Position numbers and translations under genes: made by a program. From an uncultured Pelagimonas sp. (GTDB lineage: Bacteria > Pseudomonadota > Alphaproteobacteria > Rhodobacterales > Rhodobacteraceae), in contig CANMPP010000002.1 of assembly GCA_947499735.1 (NCBI GenBank), positions 1 through 64,000 of the forward strand: DNA of 64,000 nucleotides, read 5' to 3'. Positions 52,688 through 61,543 of the stretch are shown in pieces. Positions within the stretch are counted from its first letter, which is position 1, and each line of letters begins with the position of its first letter. The notes under the pieces were generated by a model. The model did not search any database. It saw only the letters and a program-made list of their open reading frames with translations, and was not told the origin of the DNA.

Positions 52688-53899
52688 TTAGAAAGAAACC
52701 GGTGCGTCCAATTCATGAACCTGCCATGGCAGACCATGTTCATTCAGCATATCCATGAAATCATCCGGGTTGAGCTGTTCCATATTCCAAACACCGGGCT
52801 CTTTCCAATTGCCCTTCAGGAATTGCGCAGCGCCGATCATGGCAGGAACACCGGTTGTGTAGGACACAGCCTGAGAGCCGACTTCTGCAAAACATTCTTC
52901 GTGGTCGCAGATATTGTAGATGTAGTAGGTCTTTTCACCTGACCCATCCTTGGCCTGACCGGTGGCGATATCGCCAATGCAAGCCTTGCCTTTGGTTTCT
53001 TTGCCCAAATCACCAGGATCAGGCAGAAGGGTCTTCAGGAACTGGATTGGAATGATTTCTTTGCCATCATGCATCACCGGATCGATACGCGTCATGCCGA
53101 CGTTTTCCAACACTTTCGCATGCATGATATAGGCGTCCCCAAAGGTCATCCAAAAGCGGGCACGTTCGATTTCACTAAAATGCGTGGACAGGCTTTCTAG
53201 TTCCTCATGATACATAAGGTACATGTTTTTTGGGCCAATGCCGGGGAAGTCGAATTCAACCTTATGCGTCATTGCAGGGGTGACCTGCCAATCGCCATTT
53301 TCCCAATGACGGGCATCGGCGAGCACTTCGCGCAGATTGATTTCAGGATTGAAGTTGGTGGCGAATTCCTGATCATTCTGACCACCATTTGCGTCCAAAA
53401 TGTCGATCTGGCGAATGGTCTCCAGCTTGTGCTTTTTCAGCCAAGTCGCAAAGACAGATGTCACACCTGGATCAAAGCCGGAACCAAGAATGGCGGTCAG
53501 TCCGGCCTCTTTGAATTTGTCCTGATAGGCCCATTGCCAATGATACTCGAACTTGGCGACATCTTCGGGCTCGTAATTGGCGGTGTCTAGGTAATTGCAT
53601 CCTGCTTCAAGGCAGGCATCCATCAGTTTAAGATCTTGATAAGGAAGCGCGAGGTTAATCAATAGCTCTGCGCCAGTCTCTTTGATCAGCGCAACTGTAG
53701 CTGCGACATCCATCGCATCTAGGGCGTAGGTTGAAATTTCTACGCCGGTACGGGATTTTACGCTGTCAGCGATAGCGTCACATTTGGATTTTGTTCGGCT
53801 TGCCAGATGGATATCTGTAAAGATATCTTTGTTCATGGCCATTTTATGAACGGCTGCATGGCTTACGCCACCTGCGCCGACAACCAGTGTTTTACCCAT
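52688..53899 (-). CDS. Carboxynorspermidine/carboxyspermidine synthase (saccharopine dehydrogenase-like)
   Basis: 403 residues of the Lys1-type saccharopine dehydrogenase family. MGKTLVVGAGGVSHAAVHK is the Rossmann motif, and GAELLINLALPYQDLKLMDAC and GCNYLDTANYEPE are typical of carboxynorspermidine dehydrogenase. It condenses putrescine (or diaminopropane) with aspartate semialdehyde and reduces the Schiff base with NADPH. The ATG at 53899 is preferred; the frame extends to 53962. The decarboxylase gene follows 57 bp downstream. Confidence 0.93.
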   Translation of the reverse strand: MGKTLVVGAGGVSHAAVHKMAMNKDIFTDIHLASRTKSKCDAIADSVKSRTGVEISTYALDAMDVAATVALIKETGAELLINLALPYQDLKLMDACLEAGCNYLDTANYEPEDVAKFEYHWQWAYQDKFKEAGLTAILGSGFDPGVTSVFATWLKKHKLETIRQIDILDANGGQNDQEFATNFNPEINLREVLADARHWENGDWQVTPAMTHKVEFDFPGIGPKNMYLMYHEELESLSTHFSEIERARFWMTFGDAYIMHAKVLENVGMTRIDPVMHDGKEIIPIQFLKTLLPDPGDLGKETKGKACIGDIATGQAKDGSGEKTYYIYNICDHEECFAEVGSQAVSYTTGVPAMIGAAQFLKGNWKEPGVWNMEQLNPDDFMDMLNEHGLPWQVHELDAPVSF

Positions 53900-54037
53900 T
53901 GTAGTAGTCTCCACATGTCGCTCCGGTACCTTCTTCCATACTGTATTAGTAGGCCTTTGCAATGGGTCCGAAGTTGAATTTAAATGATGTGCTAAGGCTG
54001 CGTAGGAAGTTAAGGCGACAAGTGTGAGTAAATTTTA

Positions 54038-54059
54038 ATCAACCGTACGGTGGGTTGAT
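54038..54059. promoter_or_regulatory. Inverted repeat upstream of the carboxyspermidine synthase gene
   Basis: Arms ATCAACC and GGTTGAT flank a centre containing the palindrome CCGTACGG. It lies in the divergent region shared with the VPLPA-CTERM gene, a plausible operator for either. Confidence 0.35.
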
Positions 54060-54149
54060 CAAAGGTGAAGAAAAATGTTGCTGGAAATTCGAAAATTTTA
54101 TACGAAATTTGCTTAAATCGATATTACTGCTGCCTTATTTGGAGTGAAT

Positions 54150-54737
54150 ATGAAGCTTTATAAGAGTGTTTTGGCTACTTTGTTTTTGGCGGTACCGTCG
54201 TTAGCATTTTCCGCAACTGTAACACCAACTGGAACTTTGATTGATGGTGTTACATCATCGGGCTCGGTCTCTACCTCTGCTGGGCCAGATACCATAGATT
54301 CAACTCTGGTCGATTATTGGTATTTTGACGGTGTAGAAGATTATACCTACACGATCACAGGAGCCCGCCTAGAAAGTGGTTTTGACATGCTCTTCTGGAT
54401 CTTCGAGGGCATGGTCAGTGATGACTCGGTTTTTGGGGCATCTTTGGATACTGCGGACGCGAATTTCGTGACATTGGGGGATGATGAAATTTCTGTCCCA
54501 TCAGGGCCGTTTGGTGATCCAGAGGTTTCGTTTACATCCGCGTCGACCACTGTCTACACGTTGATCGTTACAAACGGGATCAGCTTCGGCGATGCCGGTG
54601 CAGACGGCGAATGGGGCTATGAATTGACAATGGAAGGGATCTCTCCGGTTCCGCTGCCTGCGTCTTTGCCTTTACTGGCTGCTGGCATGGCCGGTTTGTT
54701 GGGATTGCGTCGGGTGCGTCGCAAACACATCGCTTAA
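54150..54737 (+). CDS. VPLPA-CTERM sorting-domain protein
   Basis: 195 residues. It has a Sec signal peptide ending LAFSA, a beta-rich acidic body of Thr, Ser and Asp, and a C-terminal tail of VPLPASLPLL, a hydrophobic helix and a basic RRVRRKH end. This tripartite tail is the alphaproteobacterial variant of PEP-CTERM, processed by an exosortase; no exosortase is in this window. The body is probably a surface or extracellular structural domain. ATG at 54150 follows GGAG; a GTG lies two codons upstream. It sits between polyamine genes on the opposite strand, so functional linkage to them is unlikely. Confidence 0.88.
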   Translation: MKLYKSVLATLFLAVPSLAFSATVTPTGTLIDGVTSSGSVSTSAGPDTIDSTLVDYWYFDGVEDYTYTITGARLESGFDMLFWIFEGMVSDDSVFGASLDTADANFVTLGDDEISVPSGPFGDPEVSFTSASTTVYTLIVTNGISFGDAGADGEWGYELTMEGISPVPLPASLPLLAAGMAGLLGLRRVRRKHIA

Positions 54738-54771
54738 TCGCGGTTATTCGCAATACAGGTTTCACAAAGCA

Positions 54772-54804
54772 AAAGGCGCCACCGATAGGGTCGCGCCTTT
54801 TTTC
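54772..54804. terminator. Terminator after the VPLPA-CTERM gene
   Basis: Arms AAAGGCGC (54772-54779) and GCGCCTTT (54793-54800) followed by TTT on the plus strand, between two convergent genes; the A-rich left side may let it also stop minus-strand transcripts from speA. Confidence 0.75.
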
Positions 54805-54825
54805 GTGGTGTTCTGTGGCCGTTTG

Positions 54826-56712
54826 TTATTCAAAATACGTATAGCCAGCGAGACTGTCTTTGTAGGCAGACATCAATTGGCGACGTTGCTTTGAATCGAC
54901 GCGCCCTTTCGTGACGGCGCTGTCCACCATTTTCCGAAAGGCTGCGACGCAATCATTCGGATCGTATTCGACATAAGACAGAACCTGGCTGATTGTGTCG
55001 CCTTCTTGCTCATGCAACAGTTCGAAACCACCGTCTGGATTCAGTGAAATTGTCACGACATTCGTATCGCCAAACAGGTTGTGCAAGTCACCCAAAGTTT
55101 CCTGATACGCCCCAACGAAAAACACACCGAGGTAATAACGACCTTCCTCTGGCAGTGAATGGACAGGCAGAGAGGGCGACATGCCTTCTGACAGGATGAA
55201 TTTGTCGACCTTGCCGTCACTGTCGCAGGTGATGTCGGACAGGACTGCGCGGCGATCTGGTGCTTGGTTTAGCATTTGCAAAGGTACGATTGGGTGCATC
55301 TGATCGATGGCCCAAACGTCGGGCAGGGATTGAAACAATGAGAAGTTACAATGATAGACATCTGCGACCTGTTCCAATTGCATGTCGAGATCACCTGTAT
55401 CTTCCATGCTACGAGCTAGGGCTTTAATCCGGGAAATCAAAGACAGATAGATCCGTTCGGCACGTGCCATTTGGCGAAGATCAACAGCGCCTCGACGGAA
55501 TAGCGCACGCAATTCATCGCGATAGAATGTTGCATCGTTCCAGCATTCTTGGACGCGGTCAGGAACCAAATAGCCGGACACAGCTGATAGATCAGAGATA
55601 TAGTGATGATCTTCCGGTTCGACTGCAGGTGCATCAGGGCCATCATATAGTGTTGCTTCGAGCACATCAAAGATCAGCATAGAAGATGTCGCTGACACGG
55701 CACGTCCGCTTTCGGTGACCAGAACGGGATGATCCAACCCCGCATCGTCCATCGCGTAAGCGACGGTTTCGACGACATTGGTGCAATATTCTTCAACCGT
55801 ATAGTTGATGGAATTCTCAGCTGACCGTTTTTCGCCGGTGTAATCTACGCCCAAACCGCCACCTAGATCGAGATGCGTCAAAGGTGCACCTTCCTCGCAA
55901 AGGGCGGTGAAGTAGCGGCAGGCTTCGCTGGCGGCGTGGCGCACATCGTGAACATCTGGGACCTGAGAGCCAAGATGTGAATGCTGTAGCTTGAGGCAAT
56001 GCAACAACCCGACATCCCGCAGCCGGTCAACCACCTGTAGCAGTTGGTCGGTGTTCATGCCGAATGTTGATCTGTCCCCTGAACTTTCTTGCCACTTGCC
56101 ACCAATCCGATGGGTCAGTTTGACACGTACGCCCAGCAATGGGTCTACGCCCAATTCGCGACTGACTTGGATGACGGTTTCGGCCTCTTTGGGACTTTCA
56201 AGCACGATAACTGTGTTGAAACCGATCATTCGGGACAGAATTGCAAGGCGGATGAATTCCGCATCTTTCACCCCGTTGCAAACAATCAGGGCCTCTTTGG
56301 GTAGGTCATAGGCCAGTGCAACGACCAATTCAGGTTTCGAACCGGCCTCCAACCCATAGCTATAAGGGCGACCATATTCGACGATACGATCCACGACCTG
56401 CGCTTGCTGGTTGACCTTGATCGGGAACACCCCGCGATAGGGGGCTTTATATCCAACGCGTTTGATCGCTTCGCCAAAGCTTTCATTGATTTGACGGATT
56501 TCATGCTCGAGGAAAGAGCTGATACGCAAGACCATCGGGGATGCGATGCCACGGTTTTCCAGGTCAGAAATGATCTCTGGCAGGCTGATGGCTGGGGTTT
56601 CTGGATGCAATGGATCCATCAATCCAACATCCCCATTGGGCAATTTTGTGATCAGCCCCTTACCCCAACGGGATACGCCATACACATCTTCTGATACATC
56701 CAACTGGTTCAT
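54826..56712 (-). CDS. speA: Biosynthetic arginine decarboxylase
   Basis: 628 residues, the usual length of SpeA. PLP is bound by the Lys in GVFPIKVNQQ; other marks are YGLEAGSKPEL, HLDLGGGLGVDYTG and CNFSLFQSLPDVWAIDQ, with the active-site Cys segment. It converts arginine to agmatine, the substrate of the agmatinase encoded downstream. The ATG at 56712, preceded by AAGGAAG, is preferred over a GTG at 56766. It is separated from the other polyamine genes by a plus-strand gene, so it has its own promoter. Confidence 0.95.
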   Translation of the reverse strand: MNQLDVSEDVYGVSRWGKGLITKLPNGDVGLMDPLHPETPAISLPEIISDLENRGIASPMVLRISSFLEHEIRQINESFGEAIKRVGYKAPYRGVFPIKVNQQAQVVDRIVEYGRPYSYGLEAGSKPELVVALAYDLPKEALIVCNGVKDAEFIRLAILSRMIGFNTVIVLESPKEAETVIQVSRELGVDPLLGVRVKLTHRIGGKWQESSGDRSTFGMNTDQLLQVVDRLRDVGLLHCLKLQHSHLGSQVPDVHDVRHAASEACRYFTALCEEGAPLTHLDLGGGLGVDYTGEKRSAENSINYTVEEYCTNVVETVAYAMDDAGLDHPVLVTESGRAVSATSSMLIFDVLEATLYDGPDAPAVEPEDHHYISDLSAVSGYLVPDRVQECWNDATFYRDELRALFRRGAVDLRQMARAERIYLSLISRIKALARSMEDTGDLDMQLEQVADVYHCNFSLFQSLPDVWAIDQMHPIVPLQMLNQAPDRRAVLSDITCDSDGKVDKFILSEGMSPSLPVHSLPEEGRYYLGVFFVGAYQETLGDLHNLFGDTNVVTISLNPDGGFELLHEQEGDTISQVLSYVEYDPNDCVAAFRKMVDSAVTKGRVDSKQRRQLMSAYKDSLAGYTYFE

Positions 56713-56918
56713 GTTTTGAACTTCCTTCACCGCCCGGTCGGCCTTGGTTTTATGCAAGCTATGCACAGCGTGAAACAGAAATATGTCCGAACCACCGCAA
56801 GCAGATGTTTATACGTAGACGACTAGGTGTTGCTAAGAAAGACTTCATCGGCGTTTTGGAGTGCGTCAGGATAAGAAAATGTTAAGTAAACCATCGCTCT
56901 ATTCGGGTGGTCACGGGG

Positions 56919-58352
56919 TTAAAGATTTGTGGCGGCCTGCGCCAAAAGGCCAAGACCAGAGGTGATTGCGTTTTCTGGGATACAGGTCACACCCAGACGC
57001 AGAAAACGTCCATGGTCTACGGGATGAACAAAAGCGTCCCCGTCTTCTGTCAGTACACTTTGCCTCATTGCGCTATGGCGCAACTCTGTCGCATTGATTG
57101 TTGGGGGCAATTCCAACCAAATGCTGGCGCCGCCCGTAGCTGGTATACGTTTGAAACCGTTCATCTGCGTGTCACAAAATTCCGCGGCGGTCGCGAACCG
57201 ACGTTCGAGAGAGCCACGCAATTGACGAACCAAGGCGGCGTAATGCCCTTCTGCAAGAAAGATCGCAGCAAGGCGTTGGTTGTTCAGTGGTGCCGAGCGG
57301 TGCATCAGGCGGCGCATCCAGCGTAATTCGCGGATCAATGCGGCGTCTGCGACGAGAAAACCCAACCTCATCCCGGGGGCGAGCGTTTTGGACAAGGTGC
57401 CCAAATAGATGACAGAGCCAGTCGTGTCTTGCGATTTCAAGGCGCGATTGCCGGCGACAAAACTGGTCTCACCTTCATAGTCATCTTCGATCAATAGCAT
57501 ATTGTCTTGTTTGGCGCGATCCAGCCATGCCTTTCGGCGCGTCGCGCCCATTGTGACCATGCTGGGGCAATGATGCGCTGGCGTCAAAATGGCCATATCC
57601 AATTTGTTCGAAGGTAGACATGCTCCGTCAGCGTCAACCGCCAGTTCGGTTAAGGCTGCGCCTTCCAATTCAAAAATGTTACGAGAATCCGGATAGCCGG
57701 GGCATTCGACACCGACTTGTGTTTCGCTATCAGCCAATAGGCGCCCCAATAGGAAGAACCCTTCTTGTGACCCTAGCGTGATCAATATTTCGTCTTCCCT
57801 TGCATATATACCGCGTCGCGGCAGGATTTGACGTCGAATTTGTTCGATCAAGGCGGGGTCATCTTCATCGGCACGATCGGCCACCCACCAGTCAATAGAT
57901 TGCCGACCTAAGGAATCGCGCGAACATGCGCGCCATGTGTTGAACGGGAAAAGCGCGGGATCGACTTGACCACACACAAACGGGTATTTGTAATCCTGCC
58001 AATTTGACGGTTTGATGATGGGATTCAGTTCAGAAGGGCGGCGGGTCAATCGCTGTGTCCAATCAACCGTTTGAGGCGGTGGACCCGAGACATGTTTGCG
58101 CAATTCCAACGCCATGTGATCCTGCACAAAATACCCTTTGCGCGGCAAGGCCACCAGATATCCACGCGATACCAATTCTTCGTAGACGGCGGTCACCGTA
58201 TTGCGCGCGATGCCAAGATCGCTGGCCAATTGGCGCGAGGGCAGCATCTTTTGACCGCCGCTTAACTGGCCGTCATGGATGGCATCAACAATAGCGCGCA
58301 GCAATTGTGATTGCAGCGATGTTGCACCGTCTTTGTTGAGGGTGATCAGCAT
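56919..58352 (-). CDS. MocR-type GntR regulator with aminotransferase-like domain (PdxR-like)
   Basis: About 477 residues. An N-terminal GntR winged helix has LPSRQLASDLGIARNTVTAV and a wing ending RKGYFV; a fold-type I aminotransferase domain follows with the PLP lysine in YLGTLSKTLAPGMRLGF and ITLGSQEGFFLLGRLL. MocR proteins often control vitamin B6 or amine metabolism. It is encoded upstream of speA on the same strand with a 206-bp gap, so it might regulate polyamine or PLP genes (inference). Start at ATG 58352 is chosen; GTG 58385 is also possible. Confidence 0.9.
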   Translation of the reverse strand: MLITLNKDGATSLQSQLLRAIVDAIHDGQLSGGQKMLPSRQLASDLGIARNTVTAVYEELVSRGYLVALPRKGYFVQDHMALELRKHVSGPPPQTVDWTQRLTRRPSELNPIIKPSNWQDYKYPFVCGQVDPALFPFNTWRACSRDSLGRQSIDWWVADRADEDDPALIEQIRRQILPRRGIYAREDEILITLGSQEGFFLLGRLLADSETQVGVECPGYPDSRNIFELEGAALTELAVDADGACLPSNKLDMAILTPAHHCPSMVTMGATRRKAWLDRAKQDNMLLIEDDYEGETSFVAGNRALKSQDTTGSVIYLGTLSKTLAPGMRLGFLVADAALIRELRWMRRLMHRSAPLNNQRLAAIFLAEGHYAALVRQLRGSLERRFATAAEFCDTQMNGFKRIPATGGASIWLELPPTINATELRHSAMRQSVLTEDGDAFVHPVDHGRFLRLGVTCIPENAITSGLGLLAQAATNL

Positions 58353-58444
58353 GAAAAAGCCGTTTCTAATATGTCCTTCTGCCACCTATCCCGCATGAAA
58401 GGGCAAGGATGCAAGGTTGCAGCGTGTTTTCCAGTAAACGCACC

Positions 58445-58477
58445 ATAAAAAACGCCCTCCTGCTTTAGGAGGGCGTT
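58445..58477 (-). terminator. Rho-independent terminator of the hemD-mic60-hemY transcript
   Basis: Stem AACGCCCTCCT / AGGAGGGCGTT with a short loop followed on the minus strand by TTTTTT. It lies just after the HemY-like stop. Confidence 0.9.
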
Positions 58478-58509
58478 GAAAGGTGTTCGTTTGGGTTGCC
58501 GAAAACGGA

Positions 58510-60066
58510 TTAGGCGCTTTTTGCGCTATCCTTTGATTCCGCGGCCTCTTCCACGATTTCTGCCTCAGCCACCGCATCTGCAGCTTCGGCCGCCTCGGGT
58601 CCTGCAGGATCATCAGGTGTGATATTCACAACTGTTTCTTCTGGTGCTTCATCTACGGCCACTGGCAGTGTTTCCTCGGGTGTGTCCATCAACAAAGGCA
58701 GCATATTTGCGCCCGTTGGCAGTACGATTTCGCTTTCATCAGGGACGCGCCATGTAAGCGTGTCAACGGCACCGCAACTTGTGCAAACAGAAGACCATTC
58801 AGCATGTACTGTATTGCAGACATCACAAACCCATTGTGGACCACGCGATGCTGTCACAGCTTTTGCCAGCCAAGCACGGACCACCGCATCGGGTTTGCCT
58901 TCGCCTTTTTCGACCGCAGCCATAACCGCCAGCACGCGAGCATCTGGTTGGGTTTCCGGCAAATCGCCCAAAGCGCGACGCGCTTCTGGGAAATCTTCTG
59001 CAGCCAGGTTCAGTTCGGCCGCCAGCAATTTGGTTTCACGATGTTCAGGTTTGATGGACGTCAACGCCTTAAAGCGCTTCAAACGTGCCGCAGGCGTTTC
59101 GTCTGGGACTATTGCTGCAAAGGCTGCGGCCAGATCGGGGTGCGGTTGCGCATCCCAGGTCTTTTTCAAAACGCGGGCCGCGTAACGTGGTTTGCCTTGT
59201 GTGATATAGGCTTTGGCCGCCAAGGCCGCGGCAGGTACTAGATCTGGCGAATTTTTATTGGCTGCAATGGCCATATCGCGCGCATCGCCGTCGTCCAGAT
59301 CCGAATTGCTGTCAGTTGCGTTGGACAGCGCCAGAACCGCATCGCGGCGGCGGAACACGTCACGTGGCAGGGCACCATGCTTTAGCTTGGTTGCCAGCGT
59401 TTTACGCGCACCTTTCCAATCTGCACTTGAAGCTTGCAGCTGCAACAGCGTGTCTTGGACCTCTTCGTGTTTTGGTTTAAGCGCAAAAGCACGCTCTGCC
59501 AATTGCAAAGCCGTATCAGTATCGCCATCTGCGATCTTTTGCTTCATCAAGCCACGGACACCAACAAAACGTGTGGTTTTGTCATTGAGCAGGTTTTTGT
59601 AGACCTTTTCCGCTTTGCTTTTGTCGCCCACCATTTCAGCAGCTTGCGCTGTCAGAAGGCCGGTTAGGTCTGGGCGACCAAGATAACGTTCCGCAATCGC
59701 GGCTTTCGCCATAGCTTGCTTGCCTTCACCAGAGGCCAGCGCCAATAGGCCGTCGCTTAGCGCCTTATAACCTTTGCGTTCGCGATTGCGATCAAAGTAA
59801 CGGCGCAGAGCGGTTTCATCGCCATTGATGAATTTCAACAGCGCCACTGTCAGCCCAGCCAGTCGTAGCAATAGCCACAAAGCTACCAAAAGAACGACCA
59901 AGGCAATGACCAGTTTGATGGGGGATAGCGGATAGGCTGTGCCACCAATAATGATGGTGCCTTCCAGCAATCCTGTTCCTTCAGCGTCCAGAAGGAAGCT
60001 GCCAACCCATGTCAAACCCGCAAGCAGGCCGACAAAAATGAAGATCCGAATAAGTGACCAAAGCAT
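58510..60066 (-). CDS. HemY-like TPR membrane protein
   Basis: 518 residues. Two N-terminal membrane segments (about 1-30 and 48-72) are followed by tetratricopeptide-like helices (about 100-400). Near residues 412-432 there is a zinc-ribbon-like CDVCNTVHAEWSSVCTSC, and the end is an acidic Ala/Glu-rich tail. The family is named after hemY neighbours and its role in heme synthesis is uncertain; it is distinct from the protoporphyrinogen oxidase HemY. It is encoded 11 bp after the Mic60-like gene, an order conserved in alphaproteobacteria. Confidence 0.88.
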   Translation of the reverse strand: MLWSLIRIFIFVGLLAGLTWVGSFLLDAEGTGLLEGTIIIGGTAYPLSPIKLVIALVVLLVALWLLLRLAGLTVALLKFINGDETALRRYFDRNRERKGYKALSDGLLALASGEGKQAMAKAAIAERYLGRPDLTGLLTAQAAEMVGDKSKAEKVYKNLLNDKTTRFVGVRGLMKQKIADGDTDTALQLAERAFALKPKHEEVQDTLLQLQASSADWKGARKTLATKLKHGALPRDVFRRRDAVLALSNATDSNSDLDDGDARDMAIAANKNSPDLVPAAALAAKAYITQGKPRYAARVLKKTWDAQPHPDLAAAFAAIVPDETPAARLKRFKALTSIKPEHRETKLLAAELNLAAEDFPEARRALGDLPETQPDARVLAVMAAVEKGEGKPDAVVRAWLAKAVTASRGPQWVCDVCNTVHAEWSSVCTSCGAVDTLTWRVPDESEIVLPTGANMLPLLMDTPEETLPVAVDEAPEETVVNITPDDPAGPEAAEAADAVAEAEIVEEAAESKDSAKSA

Positions 60067-60077
60067 GAATGCGACCC

Positions 60078-61505
60078 TTACTTTTGATTCAATTCTTGGG
60101 CCAGCTGTGCGGCAGCACCCAAAACATCTTTACGAGTGGTTGCAGAAGCCACCCAATCGGCGAAAATTGGTTGAACTGTATCCGGCAACGCGGTCAGTTC
60201 AGAAAGCGCGGTTTCCAGATCACCACTTTTTACAGCAGCCTCTGCGCGGGACAGAACCGCATCAGGATCATCCCCTTCACGCGGAACAACCGAACGGCCC
60301 CCCAACTGAGTTTGCAGGAAGTTGCCCAATGTGTGGCCTTCTTCTGCGGTCTTTTCTTTGCGGGCTTGCGCCAATGCCGCAAAGGCCAGGTTAGGAAACG
60401 CTTCTGTCAAACTGTCTTGCGATGGGGCTCCATCAGCAGCGGCTGTGGTCAAAACCTCAGGCACGTCAATCATCGCGGTGTCCATCAATGCAGCCAAGGC
60501 ATCACCATAAGGCACCCCTGATTGAACGGCACTGGTGACATTGATCATCGCACTACGTGCAGCCGCCAACGCGGCTTTTTCTTCTGCGCTAGCCTCTGCC
60601 TGATCTGCGGCGGATGCAAGCGCTTCAATCGTGGCACGTTGTTCGGCAACGGATGCTTCCATTGCGGCGCGTTCAGATGCGACCAAATCTTCGATTTCGG
60701 TTTTGCGTTCATCCAAAACCGTGCGCAGTTCTTCTAGTTCGCGCTCATAGGCGGCGATGGCTTCTGGTGACACGGCTTCTGCAAGGGGTTGCTTTTCTAT
60801 CGCTGACAGGCGGCTGTCAAAAGCTGCGACAGCATCAGAAAGCGTACCGATTTCGCCCAACATATCTTGCAATACTGTCGCGTTGCCATCTATGCCGCCC
60901 TGAATGGCGGCAAGGTCCACACTGTTTTGCGCGGCTTCAACCGCATCAATTCGAGTTGCCAGAGTATCTAACGTCTCGGCTTGTCCACCAACGGTTTGCG
61001 CTATTTCGGTTTTGAACGCATCCGTTTCAGAACCGTTGATATTCATATAGGTCGACGCGCCAAATCCAATTCCGCCAGCGATCAAACCGCCCAGCATCAA
61101 TGGGAATACACCGCCTTTGCGCGGTTCCGCAGCCACAACAGGCTCCGGTATTGCCTGAGGTTCAGCTTCAGGCTCTGATATGTCTTCTTCCGCAGGGGAC
61201 ATATCGATCGGCGCATCTTCGTCTGCGGCTGGTTCGACCTTGTCGTCCGTCTCTTCGGAATTCGTTTCTGTCCCTTCGACAACTTTCGCGAGGGCGTCGC
61301 TCATTTTGTCGGTGTCTGGTCCTGGCGCGATTGTCTCGGCAGGTTCATCGGTACCAACACTGGGTTCTGTGGCTGCAACATCTGCTTCTGTCGCGTCCGT
61401 TTCAGTAGCCGTTGCAACCTCTGTTGGGTCTAAATCGGATTGCTTACTTTTGGCAGATGCGCGTTTCGCCCCTGCTTTGGGGTCGGAAGGAGTAGTCTTT
61501 GCCAC
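60078..61505 (-). CDS. Mic60/mitofilin-like inner-membrane protein
   Basis: 475 residues (COG4223-like). The N-terminal 120 residues are acidic and Pro/Glu-rich; a single membrane helix lies around 130-152 (PLMLGGLIAGGIGFGAS). A coiled coil spans about 240-310, followed by a C-terminal mitofilin signature region with a conserved helical part. In alphaproteobacteria, Mic60 homologues shape intracytoplasmic membranes and can interact with Omp85-type proteins. Its place between hemD and the HemY-like gene matches the known conserved synteny. Confidence 0.86.
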   Translation of the reverse strand: MAKTTPSDPKAGAKRASAKSKQSDLDPTEVATATETDATEADVAATEPSVGTDEPAETIAPGPDTDKMSDALAKVVEGTETNSEETDDKVEPAADEDAPIDMSPAEEDISEPEAEPQAIPEPVVAAEPRKGGVFPLMLGGLIAGGIGFGASTYMNINGSETDAFKTEIAQTVGGQAETLDTLATRIDAVEAAQNSVDLAAIQGGIDGNATVLQDMLGEIGTLSDAVAAFDSRLSAIEKQPLAEAVSPEAIAAYERELEELRTVLDERKTEIEDLVASERAAMEASVAEQRATIEALASAADQAEASAEEKAALAAARSAMINVTSAVQSGVPYGDALAALMDTAMIDVPEVLTTAAADGAPSQDSLTEAFPNLAFAALAQARKEKTAEEGHTLGNFLQTQLGGRSVVPREGDDPDAVLSRAEAAVKSGDLETALSELTALPDTVQPIFADWVASATTRKDVLGAAAQLAQELNQK

Positions 61506-61543
61506 CTGTTTTTACCTTTCGATACTTAGAACGCTCTCGCGCT

